The translations under genes were made by a program, and so were the position numbers. A stretch of 64,000 nt of DNA. Source: Lepidostoma basale (taxonomy: Eukaryota > Arthropoda > Insecta > Trichoptera > Lepidostomatidae). Positions 20,125-30,171 of the stretch are shown here, one piece after another (the first letter of the stretch is position 1; each line of letters opens with the position of its first letter). Where the stretch lies: assembly GCA_022606425.2 (NCBI GenBank), contig JAHDVF020000001.1, positions 868,001 through 932,000 of the forward strand, given 5' to 3'. The notes beneath the pieces were generated by a model. That model did no database searches. It worked only from the letters and a program-made list of their open reading frames with translations, and was not told the DNA's origin.

Positions 20125-20285
20125 ACCGGTTGGCCGTTTGACCGATGGCGTCGTCAGGGCGGTCAATTGACCCCAGTTGACATCACTCCGCTCCCGGCCG
20201 CGGCGAGAGGACTCCCGCCCATTTGCACTCCGCGGCTTCACTTGTTGCTCTGCGGAAGTGACGTCACTAATAACGCGAGATCAAC
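20125..20285. promoter_or_regulatory. GC-rich islet with a CRE-type palindrome
   Basis: A sharp GC-rich, CpG-containing interval in AT-rich surroundings. TGACGTCA at 20,259-20,266 is a perfect CRE/ATF-type palindrome. It could be a promoter or the 5' end of an unknown repeat. No ORF starts convincingly beside it. Confidence 0.25.
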
Positions 20286-20379
20286 CACACTTCAAACGAG
20301 AGAAGATAAAACTTTGCTTTAAAATTCAATGAATTCATTTAGAAACTCGTTTATTCAAAGGACTCCATTAACACCATAA

Positions 20380-20600
20380 CCCCCAAAATAAAAGACCTCT
20401 TATATTACCAACCAACCACCACAGGAGTCCAAAATCGATCTTCTTTCAAAGAAATACTACGGGTCACAAATCAAGCCCCCGCAAAAACCAAACAACCCAC
20501 CAAATCACTTTTCCAAAATTGTTTCCATCAGACGTAAGAATAATAGCCACAATAGCTGAACCTCTAACCTAAAACGATACAGCTCCAAGTCTAAATCATG
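20380..20600 (+). mobile_element. Jockey-like LINE 3' remnant
   Basis: AAAATCGATCTTCTTTCAAAG to CATCAGACGTAAGAATAATAG aligns with 53,005-53,160. The coding part is full of stops. Confidence 0.7.
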
Positions 20601-20832
20601 GCTAAAAGAGTAAATTGGTCAACTCAACTTTTGCATGCTATTGTTCTATAATCTTGAATATATTATACTTCTATATCGAAAATGGTATCTTCAAAACAAG
20701 TCCTCATCATTTACCTATATAACTATTATATGTAAATAAAATGCAATGTTTGTAAATGTGTGTTCAACAAACTCAAAATCTACTAAAACGATTTCTATGA
20801 AAATTTCATTGTTATATTTGTTCTTAATTATG

Positions 20833-21043
20833 CTTAGCGCGAGCCAAATCGATGTAAAGGGTATAGCTATCATTTCAATTCTTGTGACATGTGATAGGTA
20901 GCTAATCTATCGCCATTTTATTGTCACATGAATTCTGCACCAGAACAAAGCAATGTGACAATCACACTGCCATCGCCGGGAATCGAACCCGAAACCTTCG
21001 GGGTGGCAGTCAAAGCACTTACCACTTGGCCACGAAGGTCGTC
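20833..21043 (-). mobile_element. SINE1, CTTTACAT-tail subfamily
   Basis: Minus strand: A box TGGCCAAGTGGT, B box GGTTCGATTCC (read from 20,982 leftwards), complete body, and tail TATACCCTTTACATCGAT. Confidence 0.85.
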
Positions 21044-21154
21044 TGAGCATATAAGCATCTGAAGATTTAAATATTTATTTCTGAAGCATATTGCGGGATT
21101 CAAATATACATAATGATTTATATTATACATAAAATTTTAATTATGAAATAATTA

Positions 21155-21305
21155 CAACAACTAACAAACTCATCATGACGTTTTCTGGAGGGGTAGGCAG
21201 AGAGGATGGACCGCAGTATTGCTGTATCCTGACATACCTCTCGAGCTTCCTCTATATTCAAACATTATAACATCCCGTTAGCGACTTCGAATCAGGCCGC
21301 CTAAT
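21155..21305 (-). mobile_element. LINE-A 3' fragment
   Basis: 3' hairpin with GGAGGGG and an eroded tail. Ends within the HIRSRN block. Confidence 0.7.
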
Positions 21306-21389
21306 ATAATATATAATAATAATAATAATAATTTGATTCATTTGTATAATCCTATACATATTTCGTGAGTTACTCTTTAGTTTATAAAT

Positions 21390-21610
21390 AACTAACTAAC
21401 CATCACGCCATTTCCCCGGAGGGGTAGGCAGAGAGGATGGATCGCCACAATAGCCTGTCCTGGCATACCTCTCGGGCATACTCTACATTCATACATGCAC
21501 GCACGTCGATTATTCCGACTTCGAATGTGGCTGCCTTTTGATTGATTAATTTGGTCATGCCATGTTTTCCTCGGTCGTCCTCGGCTTCTGTTCCCACTCA
21601 CGCTGCTTGT
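21390..21610 (-). mobile_element. LINE-A 3' fragment
   Basis: (GTTA)n tail, CCCC-TCC-GGGG hairpin, and RSILSAYPSGEMA then stop. Small deletions shift the frame in the RACM..NVE region. Confidence 0.85.
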
Positions 21611-21614
21611 GTAC

Positions 21615-22137
21615 AGCTATTATTTAGTTTATTGTTGAACTTTAAGGATTCCTCCTTATTATTAAGCTCTCGAAAAAATCAATAAACTTAAATTTTTTTC
21701 TAGACGTAGAAACCTAATACGTAAATGCTTACGTAAGAAATAAGCATCAAATCAAAGCGATTAAAATTCAAACAATATGATTAGACGGTCATTCTCGTAT
21801 AAGGTCAAAGTGATAAAAAAAATCGTTCTTTATTCTAAGATTTGATATTCAAATTCGGGACAGTTACAACGGAAAAAAATGTCTGTTCCGCGTGAGCGCA
21901 GTGAGCACCACACGGAAGTCCTGCTGCCTTCCACCTCCCGCTAACAAGATTCATTTGCGACTTGTAAAAATAGATTTGATTATTCAGCAATTTGGAAGTC
22001 AGAATACGTAGGAAGCTTACATCGCACTAGTGCTTAGACCACAGTTTCCCAAACTTATCTGACACGCAAACTCTTTTTCATAAAAACATTGCACACTGCA
22101 AAATTGGATGCATACAATTTTTGAATTAAACAAAACA
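21615..22137. other. No gene seen; weak hAT-like end
   Basis: CAGTTTCCCAAACTTATC at 22,040-22,057 resembles a hAT MITE end, but I found no partner. The rest is unassigned. Confidence 0.3.
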
Positions 22138-22462
22138 GAAAAATGTAGTAATTAAAAATGATAATCTTATAAATGAGATAAGCTGAAATTTTCATTGTTG
22201 ATGTATTTATTAAATCATACTTATAAGATGGATGGACCTTAATATACTACCATCAATCTATTAAGGGGTTGCAGTTTGCTATGTCGGTAGATAATAGTTC
22301 GTAATTTTTAAAGTGAAAAATATAGTGATTAAAAATGATAATGTTATGAATGAGATATGCTGAAATTTAAATTGTTGATGTATTTATTCAATCATACTAA
22401 TAAGAAAGATGGACCTGATGTAATGCCATCAATTTATTAAGGGGTTGCAGTTTGCTATGTAC
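22138..22462. repeat. Tandem duplication, period about 176 bp
   Basis: Two copies sharing TTAAAAATGATAAT, TTGTTGATGTATTTATT and AAGGGGTTGCAGTTTGCTAT, offset by 176-177 bp. They have diverged at many sites. Confidence 0.8.
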
Positions 22463-22474
22463 ATCTTCTTCGTC

Positions 22475-22650
22475 TTCTTCTTTTTGTCATGTCACACCTC
22501 CGTGGTGCATAAGGCCTCAAGGAACCTTCTCCACCCGATTCTATCGCATGCCTGATGCCTAACATCATCCCAAGTCAGGCCTACCGCCTTAACCTCGTCC
22601 TGCAGGGTTCTTCTCCAGGTGGCTCTAGGTCTGCCTCGCTAGAGAAGCAG
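22475..22650 (-). mobile_element. LINE-G 3' end
   Basis: The antisense reads a RP.ATWR.TLQDEV, TWDDVRHQ, DRIGWRRFLEAL-like C-terminus ending in an (AAG)n-type tail. An independent remnant lies at 31,880-31,921. Confidence 0.65.
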
Positions 22651-22959
22651 ATGAAATTCTTTTACCCAGAAGCGTGTAAATTTTCTCTGGCGACAGTTGG
22701 AATAATAAAGTTTTAAGTGTAAATGAATCCTTCTTAAGTGAATCGTGTGTTTTGAATGATCAAATAGAACTTGATTATTTTCGTAACATCAAAATGATGA
22801 TACTATTATATGTTTTTTTTAATTGTACGTATAGATAAGGTTAGTAAGAACCCTTTTCACGAAAAAAAACCAAATGTGAAATTTTGTTAGTTGAAACCCT
22901 CTTACTCTCAGGTGACGATAAGTCAAGAAATATGAATTGCACGTATATTAGATACTAAT

Positions 22960-23130
22960 TCTTCTTCAAGGTTACAATCCTGAGGATTGGTCTGCAACAA
23001 ACTTCACTCGTTTCCTCCATTTAGTCCTGTCTTCATCTCTGTGTAACTGCCATAGCGCATCTCCCTAATCACCTGGTCCATATTAGCGTCCCTTGGATGG
23101 CCTCTGCAGAGGGAATGAATGGTCGAGGGC
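22960..23130 (-). mobile_element. LINE-B-like 3' remnant
   Basis: Resembles the LINE-B end (CAATCCTGAGGATTGGTCTGC compared with CAATCCTGGGATTGGTTTGC at 15,541). Confidence 0.55.
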
Positions 23131-23239
23131 ATGAACTGCAGAGTTACTAATTATTATTGAATGATATCCATTTTTTATTAATAAGCGTGGAATTCCACAA
23201 TGGTAATTTTTTTATGAATTAAAGTGAGTTTATTTTAGA

Positions 23240-23605
23240 ATACCAAACGATGAAATAAGAAAGAAATGTAAAGCAGCTGACTGCATCATGGATAAAATTA
23301 AAAAAAAAAGTATCCCTGAGATGGTTTGGACATATGGAACGAATGGATGAGAGTAGAATGGTTAAAAAGTTGTACACAAGCAGCGTGAGTGGAAAAAGAA
23401 TCCGAGGACGACCGAGAAAAACATGGCATGACCAAATTAATCAATCACATTCGAAGTCGGAATAATCGACGTGCGTGTATGGTTCGATGTATGAATCTAG
23501 AGGAAGCCCGAGAGGTATGCCAGGACAGAGCATTGTGGCGATCCATCCTCTCTGCCTACCCCTCCGGGGAAATGGCGTGATGGTTAGTTAATTAGTTAGT
23601 TAGTT
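23240..23605 (+). mobile_element. LINE-A 3' fragment
   Basis: From NDEIRKKCKAADCIMDKIKK through RWFGHMERMDESRMVKKLY to SAYPSGEMA, TGA and (TTAG)n. Frameshifts in the poly-A tract near 23,305 and a deletion in the QLLKGG block. Confidence 0.85.
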
Positions 23606-23902
23606 TCGAATGTTTTATACATTATCATCGGGAGAACGATAAAAAACTCAATATACTCGTATATAATATAGGTATACTCGTACGTCGAGAAAAATATACT
23701 CAAAATCGGAAAAAAACAATCTTTTCATTTAACAAAATCGTTTAGAGGAACATAACTGATACAATTTGTTTTTAAGGCGAGTTCATCGACTATATTCGAC
23801 ACACCGCAAGCCAGTGTTTCCACCTTCCTGTTTATCGCACTAATTACGCTCATAGTGCGGCAATATACCAGATTTGCGACAACTACGAGATATTTATGCG
23901 TT
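23606..23902. other. No gene seen
   Basis: Unassigned AT-rich sequence. Confidence 0.3.
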
Positions 23903-24112
23903 CCACCTGAACGAGCGACGTATTAGAAAACATATTGGAGCAACCTTTTGGCGTGGATGAAACCATAAAGATACATTTTTTTTTCATTTAACTTAAATTT
24001 GTCTTAGTTTATCTTCAATTTCGTTTCATACTGTCGTTTGTTAACTATTCTATTAATTTATAGTTGTAGTAGCAAGTAATTTTCCTTACTTTATTTTTTA
24101 TAAAATATGTTA
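23903..24112 (+). repeat. Dispersed repeat R2
   Basis: Shares CCACCTGAACGA, GGAGCAACCTTT, GGCGTGGATGA, CTTCAATTTCGTTTCATAC and GTTAACTATTCTATTAATTT with 30,762-31,015 in the same orientation. Family unknown. Confidence 0.7.
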
Positions 24113-24171
24113 TTGATATCGCTGCATGTAATCCTTAATAAATCAATAAATGAATGAATAACTACGTATTT

Positions 24172-24420
24172 GACGACCTTCGTGGCAGAGTGGTTACGAG
24201 CTCTGACTTCCATGCCGAAGGTCCTGGGTTCGATTCCCGGCGATGGCAGTGTGATTGTCACACTGTCTTTAGTCTGGTGTAGAATTCACGTGACAATAAA
24301 ATGGCGATAGATTGGCTACCTATCGCATGTCACGAGAATCAATATAATAGCTAAAAAATAAAAATTGTTTACAGTAATTGGGTCCAAACGAGCTGTTGTG
24401 TACAAAAAAATAATATAATA
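24172..24420 (+). mobile_element. SINE1, best-preserved copy
   Basis: tRNA-derived SINE. A box TGGCAGAGTGG (24183-24193) and B box GGTTCGATTCC (24227-24237) form an internal pol III promoter. The body reads GTGTGATTGTCACACTGTC, TGGTGTAGAATTCACGTGAC, AATAAAATGGCGATAGATTG, then a tail with CAGTAATTGGGTCCAAACGA and TTGTGTACAA. No coding capacity. Mobilisation would need a partner LINE, and none of the LINE 3' ends here clearly matches its tail. Confidence 0.9.
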
Positions 24421-24439
24421 ATAAAAATAATAAAAAAAC

Positions 24440-24955
24440 AAAAAAATTAGAAACATATGACACTGTTTAATTGAGAGTATGATGATGATTTTAACACTTT
24501 ATAAGGTTAATAAACGTTAAGAACTCATGGCCATTTGATTTATTATTCTATTTTCCCCATAGCCAGTATTTCACCCTAAATTCCATACAGTTCTTCAAAG
24601 AGAGCCAATGGATGCACTTTGAAAACCTATGGTTTATTCAAACAAATCTCATGTTGACATAAAAAACCATTTAAAGTCCGCGAAAAAAATATTCTGCTCA
24701 TCCTTTGCCATCTGATCAATATGCTAACGGAAATTCGTTTTTATTAAAGTTGTTTGTTGGAAAAAAAAACTGTAAAGTTACTCGTATTACAAGCTCAACG
24801 ATAAGGATTTAACTTTGTGGTACTGCAGTGTAGTTATAGTTAAAATTGTAATAAAACACAAAAAAAAACTATTAAAAATACCAAGTAAATAATCAAATGA
24901 TTTTACTGAAATCTCTTGATGGAAATTCATTTTAAATAATAATTAAATACAATGA
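24440..24955. other. No gene seen
   Basis: AT-rich. CTGAAATCTCTTGATGGAA at 24,906 recurs near 49,620, so it belongs to an unplaced repeat. Confidence 0.35.
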
Positions 24956-24959
24956 TGTT

Positions 24960-25240
24960 TATTAACTACTTCCACTTTTGTCTTAATTTTAACAGCGACC
25001 GGTTTCGCAAGGCTCGCTGTCGAAATAAAGACAAATGTGGAAGTACTTAAAAATATCGTTTTATTTCATTATTATTTAAAGTAACTTATAAAGATAAAAC
25101 GATGTTTTTAAAAAGTTTCTTCCTTTTTATCTTTATTTCGACAGCTATCGAGCCAGTCTGGTCCCGTCTGTCGATGCCAACTTACTTGGGGAAACCGCAT
25201 GCTTTCGAAATAAAGCAAAAGTGGAGGTAGCTATTAGAAA
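24960..25240. repeat. Two palindromic units, uncertain family
   Basis: Inverted arms ACTTCCACTTTTGTCTTA/TAAAGACAAATGTGGAAGT (24,968-25,049) enclose GACCGGTTTCGC. A second pair, CTTTATTTCGA/TCGAAATAAAG (25,130-25,218), encloses GGGGAAACCGCATG. The layout recalls the hammerhead units, but no CUGANGA is present. Confidence 0.5.
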
Positions 25241-25384
25241 ACATAGTTTTGTCCGTTTAAAATTAACTTACTTCAAAAGATATTTCAGTAAAATCATTAA
25301 ATTATCTTAAAAACATATAATTAAAATTACATAACTTTAATACAATTTTCATTCAATTTATAGCTATAGAATATAGCTATAGTG

Positions 25385-25640
25385 TTGACTTTAGTGGCAG
25401 AGTGGTAAGAGCTCTGACTTCCATACCGAAGGTCCCGGGTTCGATTCCCGGCGATGGCAGTGTGATTGTCACACTGTCTTTGGTCTGGTGTAGAATTCGC
25501 GTTACAATAAAATGGCGATAGAATGGCTACCTATCACATGTCATGAGAATCATCAATATAATAGCTAAAAATAATGTGAATACAGTAATTGGGTTCAAAC
25601 GACCTGTTGTATACAAGAAAAAAAATAGGATATGATTTTC
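25385..25640 (+). mobile_element. SINE1
   Basis: A box 25,395-25,405 and B box 25,438-25,448 are perfect, with complete body and tail (GTATACAAG). It ends just before the piggyBac insertion. Confidence 0.9.
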
Positions 25641-25648
25641 GTGATTAA

Positions 25649-26776
25649 CCCTAGAAAGATAACGTGCGCCTCGGAGGCGCCCGCGAAACAAATATATCGC
25701 TGTCTTTTTCTAACCGACGCGCGTGCAAGCTTGTGTTGCCAAACCAACTCAGTCGTCGATCAACCCCGCAGAGTGACAACTGCTTCTGCTCGGTAAGTAC
25801 CACAGTTTTCTTGCTATGACAATGCGTTGCGCTCGAGAGGCGCATGTTTATCTTTTGTGTAACTTTTATGCATTTCATTGTGATTATGTTTTTGTTACTT
25901 TTTACTTTTGTACGCTATATATTAAAGTAGGTTATTGTTATTTATTAATTTACAACACCACTTGAAAATCCCAGAGATGATACCTCTACATCTGAAAATG
26001 GCGGAGATGACACCTCAACACCTGAAAATCCCGGACTTGACCACCGCATCGTTATTCCGCCACATAGGGTAATTCGAGGTAAGAATAGACATGTCTGGTC
26101 TACTACTAAAGGCCAAAGTAGTGGAAGAACATCCGCCATCAATATAGTTCGCTCTAATAAGCGTCCTAGTTGCATGTGTAGAAATATTGTTGAACCACTT
26201 TTATGCTTTCAATTATTCATCACGGACGAAATCATTCAAGAGCTTGTACAATGGAGAAATGTTGAAATATCCAAATCTCCTGAACCTCCGGCTAAATTTC
26301 GACGTTATTGTGGCTTGTGTACCACAAAAAAGAAAAGAATGTCTAAAATGACGTGCATAAAATGAAAAAAACAGTGTGTGGAGAGCACAAAAATGATGTT
26401 TGCAACAATTGTATATAAACATTATTTTTTTGTGTATTTCAGGGTTTTTGAGACTGATTATCTCATAATTAATTAGTTTGTAAGATAAAATACTATAGAT
26501 GTTACCTGTTTAAAAAAAATTACCTAAATACAGAAGACTGCTGAATTTAGTAACTTTTTGTAAAGGGTTTATAATATCCTACATATGTTTCTTAAAATGA
26601 AATTTTAAAAATGAACATTGTGTTTTATTTTCTTATTAATAATATTACAATTCATTTAGGTTATAGAAAATATTTAATTATTTTAATTTATCGAATAAAT
26701 AGGTTTTAAATATTGTGCGCCTCTCCGGCGCTAGTTTATCTTTTCAGTACTAAAAAATAAGGTTATCTCTCTAGGG
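25649..26776 (+). mobile_element. piggyBac-type element, internally deleted
   Basis: Flanked by TTAA at 25645-25648 and 26777-26780. Terminal inverted repeats are CCCTAGAAAGATAAC on the left and CCCTAGAGAGATAAC on the right (complement). Subterminal GC-rich hairpins (GCGCCTC/GAGGCGC) lie near both ends. TTAA duplication and CCCTAG ends are diagnostic of piggyBac. At 1,128 bp it is too short for a full transposase. Confidence 0.92.
25947..26415 (+). pseudogene. piggyBac transposase remnant: N-terminal part joined to C-terminal Cys-rich tail
   Basis: A single frame from an acidic Ser/Thr-rich start (DDTSTSENGGDDTSTPE) continues through KNRHVWSTTKG and VEPLLCFQLFITDEIIQELV, the start of the DDE_Tnp_1_7 domain. 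After VEIS it jumps to RYCGLC, TCIK, VCGEH and VCNNC, the C-terminal zinc-binding tail. The catalytic Asp-containing core is missing. TGA at 26,363-26,365 replaces the Cys codon expected in the zinc tail. No ATG opens the frame; a splice-donor-like CGGTAAGT lies upstream at 25,794. Confidence 0.8.
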
Positions 26777-26780
26777 TTAA

Positions 26781-27640
26781 AACATCTTTATTTGTAATAC
26801 GTTTAATTAAGTTAGTCCGTCTTTTAAGTAATTCATATAACAAACAGAGTCGTTTTAATCTTCAAAATCGTTTCCTGTTATTTAGCTATAAATTGAATAA
26901 AAGGAATCTTGCAAACTTGATTCTGAAACATCCGCTTTTGAATATACGAGTATCTGAACATACACTAATACTACGAACTTTTGTCTGGTGTACGAAAGAT
27001 ATAAGCTTATACATAAAAAAAACGACACGGTGTCGAGTCAGCATCAATCCTACGCGCTATCACAGATGTAGCGTAATATTTAATGACTATATTTCTGAAA
27101 AAAGGCGAACGTTTGCGTCAGAAGACGAAAAATGTGTTTCGTCTGAAAAAAGCCAACAAAAAGCCGAGACTCACGTGTGACCTCATGCTGAGAATCTCGG
27201 ATTTGAAACGAGGTTATTTTTACTGGATGTGCGCGGGGAAGAGCTCAGCTCGGCACGTTATGTCGGGCCCACTTCGAACAAAGCGGGTTCCTATGAAAAA
27301 GAATACAAATAACTATGAAGTAGTGAAAACACTGGTAGCGTACAAAGAAACACAAATAAACTAAATGTTATGTTATGCTGCGCTTCTGATTATATATTAT
27401 ACCAAACCGGCGATGATTAATGTTACACTATGGAGTTTCAATTCACGTATCGATTTTTTTATTAATTTATCATTAAAGTGTTGAATAAAAAAGCTAAGGT
27501 ATCAGTGTACAATGGTGTTCTTGTACGGACTCTTATTGATTGAAACAAAGCATGGAACTGGTAAAAGTACGATAGAATGAAATTATTTTTTAAAATATAC
27601 AATAGTATATTTAAAAAAATAAAGTGATATAAAGTGCAAA
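26781..27640. other. No gene recognised
   Basis: Overlapping ORFs at 26893-27180 and 27083-27364 have no motif I know. A LINE-A trace (TCTTATTGATTGAAACAAAGC to TGGTAAAAG) lies at about 27,515-27,570. Confidence 0.3.
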
Positions 27641-27644
27641 TGTT

Positions 27645-27720
27645 AATAATAATAATAATAAATTGGATATTTATTAAAGCGCCATTTTTATGAATTACTC
27701 ATCTCAAGGGTTCCATCGCT
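27645..27720 (-). mobile_element. CR1/L2-like 3' end
   Basis: (AAT)n tail then AAGCGCCATTTTTATGAAT and CTCATCTCAAGG, the conserved 3' stem region with its second arm truncated. Confidence 0.7.
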
Positions 27721-27764
27721 ATATACTTATATACTTCATTTATATATACTACATAATTAACTAA

Positions 27765-27920
27765 CTAACTAACCATCACGCCGTCTCCCCGAAAGGGTAG
27801 GCAGAAAGAATGGACTGTCACACTTTTACTGATGCGGCACTCCATCCTTCTCTTTTCGCTCCGTGGGAGACGCGGTGTTATGGGTTGCGAACCTCATCGC
27901 CACCAATAGGCATCTCCCGC
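27765..27920 (-). mobile_element. Element X 3' part
   Basis: Antisense copy of 16,495-16,690: (GTTA)n tail, LINE-A-type hairpin, then CGCGGTG..TGGGTTGCGAACC and CACCAATAGGCATCTCCCGC. Confidence 0.75.
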
Positions 27921-27976
27921 ATATTTATAACTATAATGTTCCAATTGGCATATTTATAACTATAATGTTCCAATTG
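27919..27976. repeat. Perfect 29-bp tandem duplication
   Basis: Two units of GCATATTTATAACTATAATG plus TTCCAATTG, back to back at the 5' edge of element X. Confidence 0.9.
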
Positions 27977-28334
27977 CCAGTATATACTCAATAATATTTA
28001 TAAATTCATTCAGAGCTAAAAAACATCCCTTTCCGTCATTCAGACAAGTATTCTAGAAATAAAAAAATAAAAACAATTATAGAAATTAAAAAGTCATCTG
28101 ATTGAAATAAGATAATTATTATAATTAGGTATAGAGATAATAAATTAAACATCATTCAAAGTATGCCAAGGAAATTAAATGCCTATTTTGCAAAGTGCAA
28201 AATTTATAATCTAATGTAGAATAATAGTTACAGTTTCTTGTTTTTCTTATCAGCAGTCACCATTTCTGAACTCTCCCAAAGCAGTGCAGATATATATTAA
28301 ACATTATTTTACTAATATAAATGAAAACGGCTGT
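27977..28334. other. No gene seen
   Basis: AT-rich. No family recognised. Confidence 0.35.
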
Positions 28335-28555
28335 CTTCTAGGAGTATTATTAAATTTGATATGGAATGACATTTTCGTCCTTCTAAGGCATTATTAAATG
28401 TTTCAATATCAAAACATTTGATAATACCTTAGAAAGGAATAAGGCCTCCATATAAAATTTAATAAAACTCCGAGAAGATAGACGTTTTTAATTACATTAA
28501 TTAATTAATATGGAGTTTTACACCATTGTTCAAGATACAATAAATCGTTAATTTA
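28335..28555. repeat. PLE-type inverted pair, TGATAA class, decayed
   Basis: Left arm with TTCTAAGGCATTATTAAATG and right arm with CATTTGATAATACCTTAGAAAGG, followed by the usual AATATGGAGTTTTAC flank. GAAAC is lost on both sides. Confidence 0.55.
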
Positions 28556-28623
28556 TTTATTTCTATTTTTATTTTTTATACACTTTGTATATACAACACT
28601 GATATTAAACAACAAATTATATA

Positions 28624-28657
28624 GGCATGATTCAGACAAACAGTCCTTCTTCAGTAA
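28624..28657 (-). ncRNA. Degenerate hammerhead-like motif in PLE 3' region
   Basis: Minus: CTGAAGA (28,648-28,654), helix II GGACTG/TGTCT-like, then GAATC in place of GAAAC. Same position relative to the GIY-YIG ORF as the intact motif at 52,093-52,131. Confidence 0.5.
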
Positions 28658-28825
28658 AGATCCATATTTATAAAAATATTTTTAAATTGTTGTTGTTTAC
28701 ATGATCTGACAGATGTTATAAAGATTTATTTTGGAAAGTTTATGTTTCTGTTATAACAAATATTATGATTCAATTTAAATTTTAAAAGAATAATTTAGAG
28801 TTCTAATTGGGGTTCAGGTAATAAC

Positions 28826-29282
28826 TTACAACAAAGGAAATAATTCAAAGATTGGACTTGACGTTAAATTTATTTGATTATTTATAATATTTTCTTTATT
28901 TTTAATAGCTTTTTTAATTTCTAAAATTTTGAGATTGCTCAAAGTTAAATTACTACTACTATGAACATGCAAAATTTCAACGCCCATATCATTATTAAAT
29001 AAATGATATTTTTTTATGAGGTGGTTAGCAAATTCAGAAAAAATATTATTAGAGAGACATCGTATGTGCTCTTATATTCTTAATTTAAAATAACGCCTTG
29101 TTTTACCAATGTAAAAAGATGAGCAATCATTACATTTCAGTTTATAAATCCCTGATTGAGAAAATTGATCTTCCATGTCTTTATTATATTTTATTAATTT
29201 ACCTAATTTATTGTTTTCATAAAACGCGGGTCTAATGTCACATGGGAGTTGTTTTGAAATTATATTTGTTAAATTATTAATA
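28826..29282 (-). pseudogene. PLE GIY-YIG endonuclease domain remnant
   Basis: About 152 codons in one frame: NNLTNIISKQLPCDIRPAF, DQFSQSGIYKLKCNDCSSFY, YIGKTRRYFKLRI, then a TAA, EHIRC, FSEFANHLIKKYH, EILHVHSSSNLTLSNLKILE and NNQINL. GIY..FYIG and the Cys pair CNDC are hallmarks of the Penelope GIY-YIG endonuclease. The RT domain is absent. One nonsense codon sits where the family usually has a residue before EH. The frame ends at TAA (28,826-28,828). Confidence 0.85.
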
Positions 29283-29404
29283 TATAAAAAATATTATTTA
29301 TATTATTATTGATGGGAGCTGGAGAATACAAGATTGCTTAAATAAATTTATTTTTGATTTTTCTTTTTAAAATATTATATATTAAATTATTACTGTAAAC
29401 ATTA

Positions 29405-29660
29405 TTAAATGTCGTCACGTGAGGAGTCGGAGAAATCGACGTGCGTGCATGACAAGGTGTATAAATTTAGAGGAAGCGAGAGAAGTATGTCAGGACAGAA
29501 CAAAATTGTCAAAGCGCCCTTGAGGTGAGCTATTCACGAAAACGGCGCTATACAAATTAGCCTAATTATTATTATTATTATTATTATATATAACAGTGTG
29601 GCGGTCCATTATTTCTGCCTAACCCTCCGGGGAGAAGGTGTGGTGGTTAGTTAGTTAGTT
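29405..29660 (+). mobile_element. LINE-A 3' fragment interrupted by CR1 tail
   Basis: RRACMTRCINLEEAREVCQDRT and the SAYP..hairpin, (TTAG)n end are separated by a CR1 3' end at 29,503-29,588. Confidence 0.8.
29503..29588 (+). mobile_element. CR1/L2-like 3' end nested in LINE-A
   Basis: AGCGCC CTTGAGGTGAGC..GGCGCT then TACAAATTAGCC and (TTA)n. It is an extremely 5'-truncated insertion of about 85 bp. Flanks share AACA. Confidence 0.75.
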
Positions 29661-29666
29661 CTTCAT

Positions 29667-29725
29667 CATTCTGTCTTCATTCATTCTTTCCATGTGTACA
29701 AATCATCTTAACGACCTTTTTTATT
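29667..29725 (-). mobile_element. LINE-A fragment
   Basis: Antisense of the SLRWFGHMERM..MVK block, adjacent to the previous LINE-A tail. Confidence 0.55.
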
Positions 29726-29729
29726 TTTT

Positions 29730-30170
29730 TTTACCAGTTTCTATATTATCCATTTACCTGGGACGACAGAAGTGATAAATGAAAATTAAGTATGTAATGA
29801 TTTGAGTGATCATCCTGACGAATTAAAAAAAAATAGCGAGTCATTGTCTTTGTGAAAATTACGTAAATATTTATATAAAAATACGGAATTTACGCCAATA
29901 TCTTGTAAATATTATGATTACTTCAAAGTGGTGGGTTCTTCCAGTACAATATACCAGTATTTAACTTCCTACGTCAATATTTTAATTAATTAAACACTTA
30001 TCATGCTTACTCATGTATAAAAAAAAATTGGGAATTTCGTGGTTTTCCACAGAGATAAGTAGATTACGCAGTAATATCAAAAATGGAGGAAAAATCCCAC
30101 TTCTTGACAAGAAACCATATTTATATTTGTCAACTAATATTAACATAATCTCATGTACATTTTGCTTAAA
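29730..30170. other. No gene seen
   Basis: Unassigned AT-rich sequence. Confidence 0.35.
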
Positions 30171-30171
30171 C

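Larger units (their letters stand above)
28555..29285 (-). mobile_element. Penelope-like element, 3' fragment
   Basis: Minus strand: endonuclease-coding remnant (28,826-29,282), an AT-rich 3' UTR of about 170 bp, then a degenerate hammerhead (28,624-28,657) and TTGTATATACAAAGTGTATA near 28,585. The order matches PLE architecture, in which hammerheads lie in the terminal repeats. Confidence 0.8.

Noticed and set aside
24172..24245. tRNA-like sequences with perfect A and B boxes
   Set aside because: They are SINE heads: the same tRNA-unrelated body follows each, and the acceptor stem does not close. The same holds for SINE2.
24960..25240. Possible hammerheads around GACCGGTTTCGC
   Set aside because: No CUGANGA can be placed 5' of the GAAAC. 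Kept only as palindromic repeats.
26893..27364. Two overlapping ORFs beside the piggyBac element
   Set aside because: Outside the TTAA borders, no motif, overlapping frames. No basis for a gene call.
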